From Himantopus leucocephalus (Eukaryota; Chordata; Aves; Charadriiformes; Recurvirostridae), in contig RSEF01000003.1 of the NCBI GenBank assembly GCA_003993805.1, forward strand, positions 109,367,911 to 109,431,910: a stretch of DNA of 64,000 nt, given 5' to 3'. Shown here in pieces: positions 26,301 through 37,820 of this stretch. The position numbers and the translations under genes are program-made. Every line of letters begins with the position of its first letter. The stretch's first letter is position 1. The notes below the pieces were generated by a model. It was not told the origin of the DNA, searched no databases, and saw nothing but the letters and a program-made list of their open reading frames with translations.

Positions 26301-27239
26301 GTGCAGTCTGATCAACATCATTCTGATAGTGCAAATGATTCGCTTTCTGATGATGCTATGGGTCACCTTCAGAACCGGTCTTTAAGTGAGCGAATACTTA
26401 AGACTTCCATTCCATCAAAGCCTTTATTGTCTGAAGATGTAATGCGACTGGAGTCTTTAAAATGTTTTAAACAAACAAAAGAAACATTGAATCATGGTAA
26501 AGATTATATCTCTTCCTCATGTCATTTAAATAAACTGGTGCAGGAAAGTAAAAGTGTGCTATCAGAAGACTATTCAAGGGAATCCAGCGTACACCTTTAT
26601 CAATATCAGTACAAAAAAGCTGACAGCCTGACTGAAATGATGCAAAAAGACCATAATAGAAGCAGTTCAACACCTCTAGCCCTCAATGGGCAAACAACAG
26701 AGGTGCTGCATCCTGGGTGTGAAATGCTTCCAGTGTCTCAAAGGCCAGTAGATGTTCTAACTGGCTGTCACATTAAAAAAGCTGGTACTCAAACTACTTG
26801 GAAAACTTCTGTTAAAAAGAGTGTGTGTCAGAACAGGTGTTCTTCTAGTGAAGACAGTGATGATGAGAATACAAATAAAAAGCGGATTTATAAGCAGGAG
26901 AGAAGTCAACTGAACCCTGGTCAGTTTAAAAAATGTTTCACAAAGGAAAGGAGTGATGCTGTTACTAGCAAAAGGACAAACAGTGACTCAGCCCTTATAA
27001 TTAAAGGGAAGAAGAAAAAGAGCACTTTCAAAAAAGCTGGTAACAGTTTGTCATTGCAAGTATCTCCAAAACCATCCTCTGTAGGGGAAGTTAATTGTTT
27101 CCAAAGTCCAGAAGAACTGTTTGAGAGGTCAGGTTCTGGTCCCATGCAGCAGGCTGAAAGTGCGGTTCTGACTTACGCGTGGGCAGACAGTCCCCTTCCC
27201 CTGTCTGAAAGACTAAAAGGAAGAATCAAAATCAATTAG
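10405..27239 (+). CDS. GEN1: GEN1 Holliday junction 5' flap endonuclease (13 coding exons)
   Basis: GEN1 is a Rad2/XPG-family nuclease that cuts Holliday junctions symmetrically. Coding exons: 10405-10565, 12570-12756, 13861-14037, 15695-15805, 19833-19906, 20418-20509, 21322-21472, 21590-21626, 21732-21812, 22893-23023, 24789-24850, 25406-25549, 25777-27239. All have GT/AG sites and compatible phases, giving 956 codons plus stop (human GEN1: 908). The start [10 protein letters not shown] corresponds to human MGVNDLWQIL, and the ATG sits in AACAATGG, 37 bases after an acceptor. Metal-binding acids are all present: D30 (AVDLSLW), E75 (FVMEGE), E134 and E136 (GEAEAM), D155 and D157 (TNDGD), D208 (GCDYLP). 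After the helix-hairpin-helix region ([12 protein letters not shown]) comes a Cys-rich segment (residues 261-301) and a chromodomain (about 390-465). The last exon encodes a disordered, Ser-rich tail with basic clusters ([10 protein letters not shown]), which is poorly conserved. The gene appears intact. Confidence 0.96.
10671..10770. other. Assembly gap (100 N)
   Basis: A run of exactly 100 N lies in the first coding intron of GEN1, which looks like a gap of arbitrary length. No GEN1 codons are missing, because the flanking exons join in frame at R54. Confidence 0.98.
14287..14336. repeat. T-tract followed by A-tract, with single N
   Basis: A run of about 29 T, the spacer GTGTT and a run of 14 A end at a single N (14336). 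The two halves could pair as a hairpin, and the N suggests uncertain homopolymer length. The tract lies in GEN1 intron sequence. Confidence 0.85.
15880..19060 (+). mobile_element. CR1 LINE, long degenerate copy with ORF1 and ORF2 remnants
   Basis: A 3.2-kb CR1 retrotransposon copy sits in the GEN1 intron between coding exons 4 and 5, in the same orientation as the gene. From about 16080 to 16490 there are remnants of the ORF1 SGNH/GDSL esterase domain ([15 protein letters not shown], ending near LIDRALN). ORF2 follows: an endonuclease segment at about 16750-17450 ([24 protein letters not shown]), then a reverse transcriptase at about 18000-19055 ([41 protein letters not shown]). Stop codons and frameshifts interrupt both ORFs, so it is inactive. 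Unusually, the copy stops within ORF2: about 150 codons and the 3' UTR are absent, and unique sequence begins at about 19060. The 5' edge is approximate. Confidence 0.88.
20565..20610 (+). other. G-run cluster with G-quadruplex potential
   Basis: Five runs of three to four G (GGGTGCGTGGGGCGGGGAG, then GGGTTTGGGG) occur within 46 bases on the GEN1 sense strand. They lie just downstream of the exon ending at 20509. Folding potential is inferred from the G-run pattern only. Confidence 0.55.
22036..22222 (-). mobile_element. CR1 LINE 3' fragment
   Basis: On the minus strand this carries the CR1 ORF2 C-terminus (REVVDAP-like text and the [19 protein letters not shown] stretch) followed by the 3' UTR block TTCCAACTGAAATAGTC. 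It is closely similar to the fragment at 691-919, so both probably derive from one subfamily. It lies in a GEN1 intron, antisense to the gene. Confidence 0.88.
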
Positions 27240-27872
27240 GTTCTCCATAAAATTATGATAACAATTAAGTCTGAACCTTCAGCTCTTACAGAGCTCTTTT
27301 CTCAAAGTTTCTACAGAGTGCTCTGCCAATTTTAAGTGGACGCAGTTTTTATGAATAAGAAGTGCTCTGAAATACTGCATACTGGTGCTAAATTTTGAAA
27401 CTAAAATGTTAGTAAAAGTACCTTTTTTTCCTTAACAATATATATAATATATATAGATACAGATAATACAATCTGTAGTTAGCCATAATGGTAGTTTCTT
27501 ATTTTCCTCTGTGAGCAGATGGAGCAAGTTTATTTCCAAATGAGAAATGTATTATGCAAATGAGCAAAAAAAAAAATCCAAAATATTGGAAACTTATCTT
27601 TGGTTTTGAAGATGGTCTGTCTCTTCTTGAGACTTTTAACCAACCAGCTGATGTGAGAGGGTAGCTAGAAGAATAGAATTGCTCAGGAGAATACGAGTAG
27701 AAGTCACCTGGGGACCATAAATGGAGAGATTCCTTATGCAGTGGTCAGTTGTGAAGAGATCAGAGCATTTTTGGTGGAAAAATATCTTTATTGGTTATGT
27801 ACGGTTCTTTTCCTTGCTGCTGATTTTGAGTACTGGAAGTTGGAATCAAGGGTTTGAATTTTCATCAATAAA
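27240..27872 (+). promoter_or_regulatory. GEN1: GEN1 3' UTR and likely poly(A) signal
   Basis: After the TAG at 27237-27239 there are AATAAA hexamers at 27867-27872, 28210-28215 and 28392-28397. The first is the most likely cleavage signal, and the later ones could give longer 3' ends. An AT dinucleotide-rich patch lies at about 27440-27460. Confidence 0.5.
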
Positions 27873-30037
27873 AATGCCAACATCATGTGAATGACCTCAC
27901 TTTTGTTCACTCCCAGTGTATGAGAATGTGCTCTTTTGTTGGAGGGATCATACAACTTCACCCACAGCGTGGGGGGTTTTGTGTTTTAGGGTTTTGTTTG
28001 AAATTGGGAGGCAAGAGTGGTTTTTAGAGGGGTTTTTGTTTGTGTTTTCCAAATCTGGCTGGGATGACTGCTTTTATGAATGATTCGCTAAAAATGCTCT
28101 GCCAGAATTATGGCAAGTTCATGTTTTGTGGATGATGGAAACCGTGAATAAGATATTAACAACTGTAGAGGGGAAAAAAAAAAAAAGACTGTTGCTGATT
28201 ATCACTACCAATAAATCTGGTTTCATAAATATAGTTCGAGCATGAAAAGCAGAAAAACTTCAATTTTTTCATTTGCAGTGCATTGCAATTTTGTGCAAGT
28301 TTTCTGCCGCTACTTTAGAAGCAGCAATAGATGTGAAAACAACTGCATGGGCTGCCCTCTCTCATTTAGGCTGTAGCTGCTCATTGCAGCAAATAAACAG
28401 CATTTATCATTGCGGGTGACTGCTGCTTGAGTTAAACTTGTGATTTGTTGCGGAAGGGCAATTACATTTTTTTAAAGTGTTTTGAGTTCTCATCTTTCTG
28501 CAATTTACTCAATCTAAGAATGAGGGATGATTTTTCTTCTTTGGAACTGATTTTACCATGCCAAAGCTGACTGTTTTGCAGCCTCTCACACTTGTGAAGA
28601 TGATGGTTAAATAAATTGAGTAGGTGTAACAGATACCTGTCTTCTGCAGGAAATACTCCTACGAGGTTGTGTTAAACTGGCTGTAAGTGAATGTGATGCA
28701 TCAGCCTGGTGACCCTGAATATATTTTCATTAATCATCTGTCCTAGTCAGCCCAAACAGGCTGTATCAGGGTGCTTCATCTAAAGTAATAAAACTATACC
28801 TGCTGTGGGGATGGGGCGAGGAAAGGATGCATCGTTCTTCAAGTACTTTTCTGGCAGCTTTTCTGTAGAACTGCGGTACCAGCCCCGGTACTTTACCCGG
28901 TTTATCGCTCCTGATGTCTGCATCCCTCTAGCTTGACTCATTCCTGCAGAGATGTAGAGCAGAGCCATAGGTTCTCTCTTAGGAGTATAAATATCATTAT
29001 TTCCACTTATAAACAGTATTAAACAGCTACTTAGATGCAAATTTATTTAGCGTAGCTTAACAAAGGGAAATGTTTATTTGGCATTCCTTGTGATAGTAAC
29101 TCACTGTTTGAGGTCCACAAGGAATCAACCAGAAAGGGAAATTACGTGGAATATATAGAGTGCTACAAAAAATATAATGTTAAAAAACCCACCCACTTCT
29201 TAATTTCTATATCCCACTATTAAGCGACACATGCTCTTAACTTTTTTCATTGGAAGATATTACTGACTTACCAATGTGTGAACGTGCTTAACAAAAGGAA
29301 AAAATCATTTTCATTGCATTTACCAATTTCTGCTTTATTGATAGAATTGGTGAACTTGATAAATCTTTAGCTAGTTAACAGAAAACTTTCCTAATTTGAG
29401 AAGGGGATTATTTAACATCGAGGCTTTGCACGTGCCTGGTGCTGTGCCCTTAAGTTAAGAAAGATGCTTGGAAATAGAGTGGTGAGAGAGAGGAATGGCA
29501 GCTGTTACTTGAGACAAGATAAAGTCTTTTCATGTCTAAAAAGGTGTCAAAGCCTGCTGTATTATATCAGCAGATAAAAGGAAACCACAGTTAGAATATT
29601 ATTGAGAGTTGTTATAAACCTAAGTGCTACTGACAAAACAGTAAACTCGGCGCTAGATTTGGCGCTTTTTCCTTCAGGAAACAAAACACTTTTAACTTTT
29701 TCCAAGAAAACAAAATGCCGATGGGTGACAGAACCATTCTTTGTGCAGTTATCTTGCTCATGTGTCCTGCATCATAGCTGCTATCATACTGAACTTAATA
29801 AGTTTAATCATGTATTAAACTCTGAAAGTCTTGTCTCAACCCCCCACCCCAATTTCCCTTGACAGGGTTGGAGAGATTTTGTCACTTCAAAGACTGACCA
29901 CAGCTGGGAAAAGGGACATACCTTGGAAAATTTTGCTCCATAAAAACAGCCACATTTACTAAAATTCTAACTGATGGATATTTAAAGTGAGTTAGCTGCC
30001 TGACTCAAATACAATGAAGGAAAAGAAGCTAAAACCA

Positions 30038-30200
30038 GAATCATAAGATGGTTTGGGTTAGAAGGGACCTTAAACACCATCTATTTCCAACCCCCCTGCC
30101 ATGGGCAGGGACACCTCCCACTAGACCAGGTTGCTCAAAGCCCCATCCAGCCTGGTCTTGAACGTTTCCAAGGATGGGACCTCCACCAGGGATATTTTTA
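30038..30200 (-). mobile_element. CR1 LINE 3' end
   Basis: The plus strand shows the classic antisense CR1 3' end: GAATCATAAGATGGTTTGGG, a ccatgggcagggacac block, and 'actagaccaggttgctcaaa', then a hint of the ORF2 end. It is a young-looking, short 5'-truncated copy. Confidence 0.92.
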
Positions 30201-33200
30201 ATGCCAAGGTAGTGTAGAAGTAGCTGTACCTTAGCATTTGTGTTATTTTAACATCTTATTTTACAATGCAATTTCTTCTGCTAGAGCACCTCTCCATCCA
30301 AGCAAGAAGCAAGTTAGTTGTCCTACAAAACGTTCTTGACAAAGGTTGTATCTGTGGCAAGTTATGGGTGTTCTTTAGGATCTGTGAGCGTGGTCTGCTT
30401 TGAAGAAATTTGTGGGCAAACTTACTAGATGAAGCCGTATGTGCTGTCTTCTCCCTCCATCCCAACATCCCAGTGCTGCCCTGGCAGTGACACCACATAA
30501 CAGATAACGGACAGGCACAAACTCTGCAAACTGTCCAAGTTTTATCTGCTGCAAAAACATGACATTTGTGGCCTCGTTTCAGGTTGAATTCAGACTATCT
30601 TCCAGTCCAACGTGAATGCCAGGGCTCAGAGCAGCTTCAGCCTTCAAGCCTCTGTCGCTCAGCCCACTGCGATGACTTGTAGACGTTTTCTTTGAATCTT
30701 TTGCAGTGATGAGCTAAATTTGCTGCTTGACCTGCAGCTGGGTGGAAGAGACCCCTGTGCTCAGGCTCAGATTCCCCAAAGTCTGGACTTCAACAGCAAA
30801 GGACTTCAGGAGTTACAGCCACGCGTTTGCCCACTGTACAGGGCCTTTGTAAGACTTTTCATCCAGACTGACATGTCGCTGGTTTTTGTAATTGTTGAAT
30901 GGCCTCTTTACCAAATAAGACCAGTTAGAAATGTGGGAGATGGTCTGTTTTCTTCTAGTTACTTACAGGGCTGATGTCCCAGCATGACCTGGGAAGGCAC
31001 CGCTGGGATAGACAGCGTCTTTCATATGAGATGCTGCTGAAGGAGTGGGCAATTAGCAGTTCAGAGATGACTGTGTGGCACTGGAAGAGTTATATTAATT
31101 GCATTTTTCTATACCTAAATTGTTTTTCTGGTTTAACTGTGAGTAATTCGTCTCTCCAGAAAGCTTGCTCAGCCGAACAGGCTGCCAGTCTCTTACACTC
31201 TTCTGAGTTTATAGAAGTCTGAAAGTTTCCCAAGTGCGGATAAGCAGTACTACTGCTTAGTAGACTTAGGCCTCTGGTATTCTGTTGGATAGACCAGAAG
31301 AATGTGGGGTGTGTTCTTCATAGAGGTTCTTAATAAATAGAGAATTTCAGAGGTGTTCTTGGCCTGGATGTGTTCAAATCGTCTGTCGTCTGGGAGAGTA
31401 GCCACACCACCCAGCTGTGGGCATGGAGCCTTATGGAAAGGTGTCTTGTCTATACTGTGTGGCTTCTTTCCCTTTGTCCTGCACTGTTATTTTTTAACAA
31501 CTGGCCAATTTCAACTGAGTTTGACTGTTTCAGGGCTATAAATTTTTGATAATCAGTTGCTCAGGGAAGAGAGAAAGACTTTTAATGCCTTTCCGATGGA
31601 AAGAAACGAGCAGTGGCTCTGATGACAGCCAGCCGGGCAGTCAGCCCTCGCGTGCCTCCCTAAGCGGTGACGGGGGCTATCTTGTGGGCTATCAGCCAGG
31701 TCAAAAAAGATGGAGGATGCATGGGGGGGACCTGAGGGTGTAAAGGTGGTTTTGCCATGAGAGGTTATCGCAGACCTGAGGAAGGTGCTGCTGATTTTCT
31801 GGAGGAGCTTAGGGGATCCAGCAGAGGAGCAGGAGATAGTACAGTGGGGTGGCATAAGGCATATATTAATCCTGGATAGCTAAGCACTTGTGTTGTAAGT
31901 TTGGGAATAACCTCTCGGGAGAGTCCCAGGCATTCCGTTCAGCAGCTCTGCCTTTGTACAGACCTGTACCAAACTGCTGGCCTTCCCTCTCTGTCTCCTA
32001 CCATAATTTTTGGTAAGGCTCATCCAGTTCAACATCTGCTTCTGCTTCTTTATTACCTCTTTGATCTTTTACAGCATGATTTCAGGTTGTGGTTTGCATT
32101 TATTTTGAGCATCATGAGATGTGTGACATTTGTAGCTGTTCTTGCCTTCAAGCCCAAGTGGAGGCGATGGGATCAGCCCCGTGTCTCTCCAAGGACAAAT
32201 ACACCTTCATTCTGGTGTCTGCTGATAAGCCACCATCAAAGAGGATGTCACTCTGCTTTCTGGGCTTTTCTTTTTTTACCTTTCTAAAAATCCCAAGTCT
32301 TATTGCTTGCGGATTGCTTAGAATTTGCAAGACATATTTGGGGAAAACTGTAGCCTCATAATTTTTGTCTGTGAGTTGTAATTCTTTTCAGTTGATGGTA
32401 TATTTATATTTTCTCCCAGTATTACTGTCAGTTGCCAACTGTTACAGCGTTTAGTATGCTGATCATAAAAGATCATAGAATGTGTTACTCTGTTGTCCTG
32501 TTTTATGTTTCTTTTTGGCAGTCCTATAAGAAAACACACATGGTTAAGAGATTGTGAGATATAATGTAGGAAAAAAAGCAGGATTAACAGTGATGTTTTC
32601 CATTTTGGTTTTTGGTGGGGTTTTTTTTTTTCAGTTGAAAGTCTTGTTCTGTTTTCCAGAAAAAAACCCTATCCAGCACCACTCCTCCAGCACCTTCCAC
32701 ACTGCAGTCTCTGGTGTTGGTGGTTTGGAAGGCGGGCTGGAAGGTATCCCATAATAGTTGATTGATTTCCATATAGCAGCCTAGCAGATTTTGTAAATAA
32801 TTTTTAAAAAGCCACTAGTCCTTTGGTTGTTCTGCTGTCTGTAACCTGCCACTGAGGTGTTACAGCGAGGACATTCCTCTCCCTGCATTGATAAGCTGAA
32901 GAATATAACTGTGTAAAATGGGCGTGTGGGTCTTGCACTGACGGTGCTTGAATTTGTACACAGAACTGAAAAATTTGTTCAAAAAAAATGATATTTCTTC
33001 CAATAATAGTGGTGTGGTCTTGCAACAACTTCTCAGTGATAACATATTTAGCTTGTAAAATACCAGCAAATGAAGTGTTGGGGTTTTTTTTTCTTTCTTA
33101 TTAAAAAAAAACCCAAACCCCAAACATTTTGTGTTGGGAAGCCATGAATTAGAGATGCAGAAAAAATGACTATCAGCAATCATAAATGTCTTCCAACTGC

Positions 33201-33276
33201 CGAGCCACTCTCGCCACCAAAGGCCAAGATTTGGAACTGCTTTGCCATGACAGTGAACGAGGAACAGCTTTTGCAG

Positions 33277-33742
33277 CTGTAGGGTTCTCCAGGCGTGACA
33301 TGCACGTAGGTATCTGTATAACCTTGTATAGCCTTCATGTATGAACTCATATAACCTTCTTACTTGCCCCTGGGAGAAAGATCCTGGTCTGTATATTGTG
33401 TTTAACCAACATATAACTCAGAATATAGCCCAAGTAGGTGACTGTGGAGGGACGAATGTTTCAGAGGGGGAATATATCAAAACTTTGACCAACACAAGTA
33501 CCAGTGAGGTGCAAAGTGTCCCTGGAGCGGATGAAAGTCACCGACACAGATGTTGCGGGGGGGGGTCTCACCAGACCCAGCCGAGGACACCTTCCAAAGA
33601 TGCCTGTGAGCGCTGGGTCCCCAGGCAGCTCCCCTCAGACAACCCCTCCGTCCTGACCGAGAGCTTTCGATCAAGGTGTGTCCTCTTTTAAAGATCCCAA
33701 TAAAGCTCGCTGAACAAAACCGCTCCACAGTTGTTCGTTTAA
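33277..33742 (+). mobile_element. Solo LTR of an endogenous retrovirus (probable)
   Basis: The segment begins with TGTAGGGTTC and ends near TTTAACA, so it has TG...CA ends. It contains an AATAAA at 33699-33704 in the context ATCCCAATAAAGCTCGCTG, which is typical of avian retroviral LTRs just before the R/U5 region. No gag, pol or env sequence adjoins it, so it is a solo LTR. A clear target-site duplication was not found, so the boundaries are approximate and the family is not assigned. Confidence 0.6.
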
Positions 33743-36700
33743 CAAAACAGTGCTAGGATTTCCCCTTATGAACAAAGATATATAGTGCATTTTTTTTAAA
33801 CTCTTGCTCTTCTAGTCAATTAGATCAATCAAATGTTCTACTACAATATTGAAACTGTCTATAAAAAAAAACCAACCCAAGACATAGGACCTTTTAAGAA
33901 AGTAATTCTGTTTTCAGAATAAGGACAGCCTAAAATACGGATGAGTATAGCATCTGCCTGGAGAACATACAGTTTAGGAAGGGCACGTCAAAAAATTCCC
34001 CTAAATGTAATTCAAGGTAAGAAGCCGATTGATAATTGTTAGTACATAAATCACAGTAGCGCATAGTTCGGCAATTAAAAAGAATGGCTTATGGTAAGTA
34101 CCCTTTTAATAACCTGTTGTCACAGATCTCAGTTTAACATTATGTGATCACATATTTTATTTATGGATCATTTGAAGAATCTGTTATGCAGATATTCTGA
34201 TTAGTGGGCTATTGGACCATTAGCCAAATAAATCTAAAGGTAATAAAACTCACAGGAAGATAGATGGCTTTCTTTTTCTTGTTCTTTTTCAGCCAATTCA
34301 GGCTAATTTAAGCCTTTCGCAGAATGGTGATAATGAAGGATTTGTTCTCAGCAGAGTTATGGCAGGTGATTTGCATTTGAAAGTTTGACACATTTATAGG
34401 CCTTTGATCTTTTCCCTCCAGTGCTTGTGCCCCTGGCCAGACACCTACCCGCACTTTTCACCAGGTGGAAGATCTAGGAGCAAAAGCAGCTCCCAGAGTC
34501 ACTCTGAAGTTGTACACTAGAAAAAATAATTATACAATTTCTGTCCAGAAAATATTCTATTGCTGAATTTGAGTAGCCTTTGTACAACGCAAGAGGAAAT
34601 ATAGTTGAACTTCTTTTATTAGAGTTTCTTTTAAGCTAGGGAAACGCCTCGTGGAAGATTTTAAAGGAATACAAAGTGTCATGTAAAGACCACTGAGCTG
34701 TAAAAATTGGCTTCTTCTGGAGGTTTGAATTTATTGTTGAAATGGAACTTCTCACTGTAGGGTACTTCAAAAATTTTGGCACTAGCGAACTCGAGAAAAG
34801 ACTGTGACAGCCATGGAGCCATTTCTTAAACATTATTTAATTTTTTGCTTTGTTATTAAAAAAAGTATAAAGAAATTAACTCGCTGGGCAGGAGCACTAT
34901 CTTCGGGCTGGAAGAGGAAGCTTTGAAAAAAAATTAGGGGGTTACTGGTACTGTGAGCATATGTGAGCAATATCAAGTGTGCAACCTAGGATATAGAAAG
35001 GATGTTCTTAATGTTTACTGTTTAGCCCCAAAATAAGTAGGGAGTCACAGGATTCAGGAGTAACACAGCTCAATATTTGAAATGGGACTATTGTATCCCG
35101 TATGATTGTCTAAAATTTAATATAATCAGCCGATTTCTCTGGTGGATCAAAATGGTTAATTGCAGGTCTGTGAGCCAGGGGTTCGTTTCATTCTCATCTC
35201 GGACTCGATTCCTGAACTAGGCTGAGTTCACTAATTCAAAATTGCCTGCCTGAAATTCCTTCCTGTGCCATGAGCAAATGCTATTTCTCCAAACCGAGTT
35301 TTCTCTGAAAGCAGACGAGGCGTGCTAGGTTCCACGGAGGAGGACAGCCTGCCTGAGCTCGGGAAAACTCCACGGATGGAGGTGTCTGGCCAAAGAGCTG
35401 GCTTCAGGCTGCCTGGTGTTTTGGGGGGGATGCGGCTCCCCACCCCGGAATACTCAGCCTCTGAAAAACTGGGTAATGAGTATTGATCAGCCATTGTCTG
35501 AAGTACATTGAAAGTAAGGAGGACCATGTAAATGTTAGCTTACTTTAGATGCACATTAACAGGGAATCCCCAACAGCCCTTTGGAAGCGGTTTGGTTTTG
35601 GTGGTTTGGTTTTTTGTTGTTTTGGGCTTTTTTTTCCCCCCTCCTTTTGCCTTTAAAAGTTGCTCCTACAATCTAAGAGTTAACTTCACGTTGAATATAC
35701 TTGAAAATTCAGTTCCTGGTACATTTTGTTCTTCAAAAGAGAGCACTATCCATCTGTGTTACTTTGCTTTCAACTCGTCACAGAATGTCAGATACCAGAT
35801 AAGAGCAAGAGACTGATGAATGTGCATCCCAGCCTGACAGGGCAGGTCAATGTCAGGGAAATTTGTTTCCCCCCCCTTTTTTTTTTTTTTACTACAACCC
35901 ATTTGCCAATATTTACTTTAGAAAATTGCTTCTCTGGGGGCTCAGCTGGTTTAAAACAATGTTACCTGGGCAATTTAGATTTAATTGTTTTCTGATGCTG
36001 TCTCCATTTTACACAGTACTTTGTAATAGGACAGTATCACAAGCTTTAAGTTGACCACTGTGGTGGGCATCATATAGAAGATCTCTGCAGAGGGGTAATC
36101 CCTCCCCTGACACAGTCTGTGTCTAAGGAGGGGAGAGACGTCAGGGAGCAGAAGATGGGGGTCTCTATGATCATGCAGGTCAGTAGCAGAGCTGAGAACA
36201 GGACAATTGTGACCTGATTTTCTGTCCGTCTGACTGTGCTGCCTCTCAGACAGTGCTCCCTGGTTTGCAGCAAACCGGACCCTAAGAGCGCAGAATTTTA
36301 GGCAGGGCCAGCTGCCCTCAAGATTTGCATACCTGCTGTTGTAAGATCTACCTGCTTATTCATGCATGCACCCATTTTACACATCCCAATTACCATTAAC
36401 TAAGCAGGAACTTAGGCAGGGTGCAGACCAGATGTCTGTGTCTCACCAGAGTGCCGGGGTGCCCAGCAGCATACAGTTACACGGGCTCGCAGAGTGAAAA
36501 GAGTTTGATTAGTAATCCCCTTTTCCCACCAGTTCTACATTTTACCTTCTCTTCGTTTTACCTTCTCTTTGTTTGACCTAGTAGATGTACCAGCTTGATT
36601 TACTAGCCCATGCGTAAGTATTCCTGGTAGGAGTTTAGGGCTTTTTTGCTCTCTCGTGTGTTTCAAAAATAGAAATTAAAACAATGTAAGGATTTTCTAA

Positions 36701-36974
36701 ACAATGGTGGCCTGCAGTAAATGACTTCTTGCAACTTTACAATGTTACCTGAGCCCCTATCTATAACTATACACTGTAACTATAACTATTGTAACTATTT
36801 ATTCCATAACCTGTGCTTTGGACTTCCTGAAAAGCCTGTTTCAAGTGGATAATTAAATGTTTTCCACTTCTAACATTAACTTTTTCCATGCAACTGAGCA
36901 GGTAACCAGAGATGTATGATTTATATGAGCAGGGGATGTTAAAAAGGCATTGTGTTTTACTGTCAATATTAAGA

Positions 36975-37140
36975 AGCACTAAAAAGAATGAGAAAGAAAC
37001 TGAAAATCAAATAGATGAAACCTTAAAAAAAAAAAAGAGAGAGAGAGAAAGGAAAAGAAAAGGTAGAGAAAAGAGGAAAAGAACTAATGTTTAGTCATAG
37101 GTGGGGCAAGCTAGAGGCAGAAAAATTGAGGAGAGGTGGA
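36975..37140 (+). repeat. Purine-rich low-complexity tract
   Basis: A nearly unbroken A/G stretch includes an A-run, a (GA)n run and AAAAGG-type repeats. The short reading frame through it is compositional. Confidence 0.75.
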
Positions 37141-37384
37141 AGATAAAAGCTGATCATGAGGTAAAGGAAGAGAACAGGGTCTTCAGTGGTGGAGAATACA
37201 GACCTCTGCACAGTGCCCTCGTCACCCAAGCGCAACTGTCCAAAAATCTAATCAGGCAGGAAAAATACCAGTGTCTTCCATCACCAGAAGTACAGCAGGA
37301 AACCTGTAATGCATCTTTGAAAGGTCGAATGCTTGTGATACTCAGAACTTGATTTGTTCAGTGTCTCTCTTTCTTCCACTGTGA

Positions 37385-37820
37385 ACTTCTGCAAAGAGTT
37401 TCATTGCTCTTCTTGTCACTGTCCCCCCAGGTTGTTGCAGGCAGCTGTAAGGTCTTCCCTGAGCCTTCTCGCCTCCGGGCTGGACAGACGCAGCTCCCTG
37501 GGCCTCTCCCCATAGGCTGTGTTCTCCAGCTGTGGTGGAAGGGCCAGCTTGGTGGCCCTTCGCTGGACTTTCTTCAGTCTGCCAGTCCACCAGGTTCCCT
37601 AGGTCTTCTGCTGCCTCCTGGCCAGTGGTCCTGAGCCTGTGCTGCTGCTTACGGGTATCTCACCCGGCGCAGCGGTTTGCATTTGCTTTCCTTGCACCTC
37701 CCGAGGCTGCTCCTGGATCAGTTTCTCCAGCCTGTCCAGGTCCCTCTGAATGGAAGCTCTGCTCTCCAATGTATTAACCACTTCCCTCCAATTTTGTCTA
37801 ATCTGAAAACCTGCTGTACG
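37385..37820 (-). mobile_element. CR1 LINE ORF2 fragment, rearranged
   Basis: On the minus strand the peptide SRASIQRDLDRLEK is the conserved CR1 reverse-transcriptase thumb motif. The right-hand part (about 37700-37820) is clear CR1. The left part (about 37420-37600) resembles a more 3' CR1 region in the same orientation, which suggests an internal deletion or two adjoining fragments. Confidence 0.75.

Noticed and set aside
31546..31860. GC-richer segment with ORFs on both strands between GEN1 and MSGN1
   Set aside because: There is no protein similarity that I can recognise; it might be a repeat, but no terminal motif or poly(A) signal supports a specific call.
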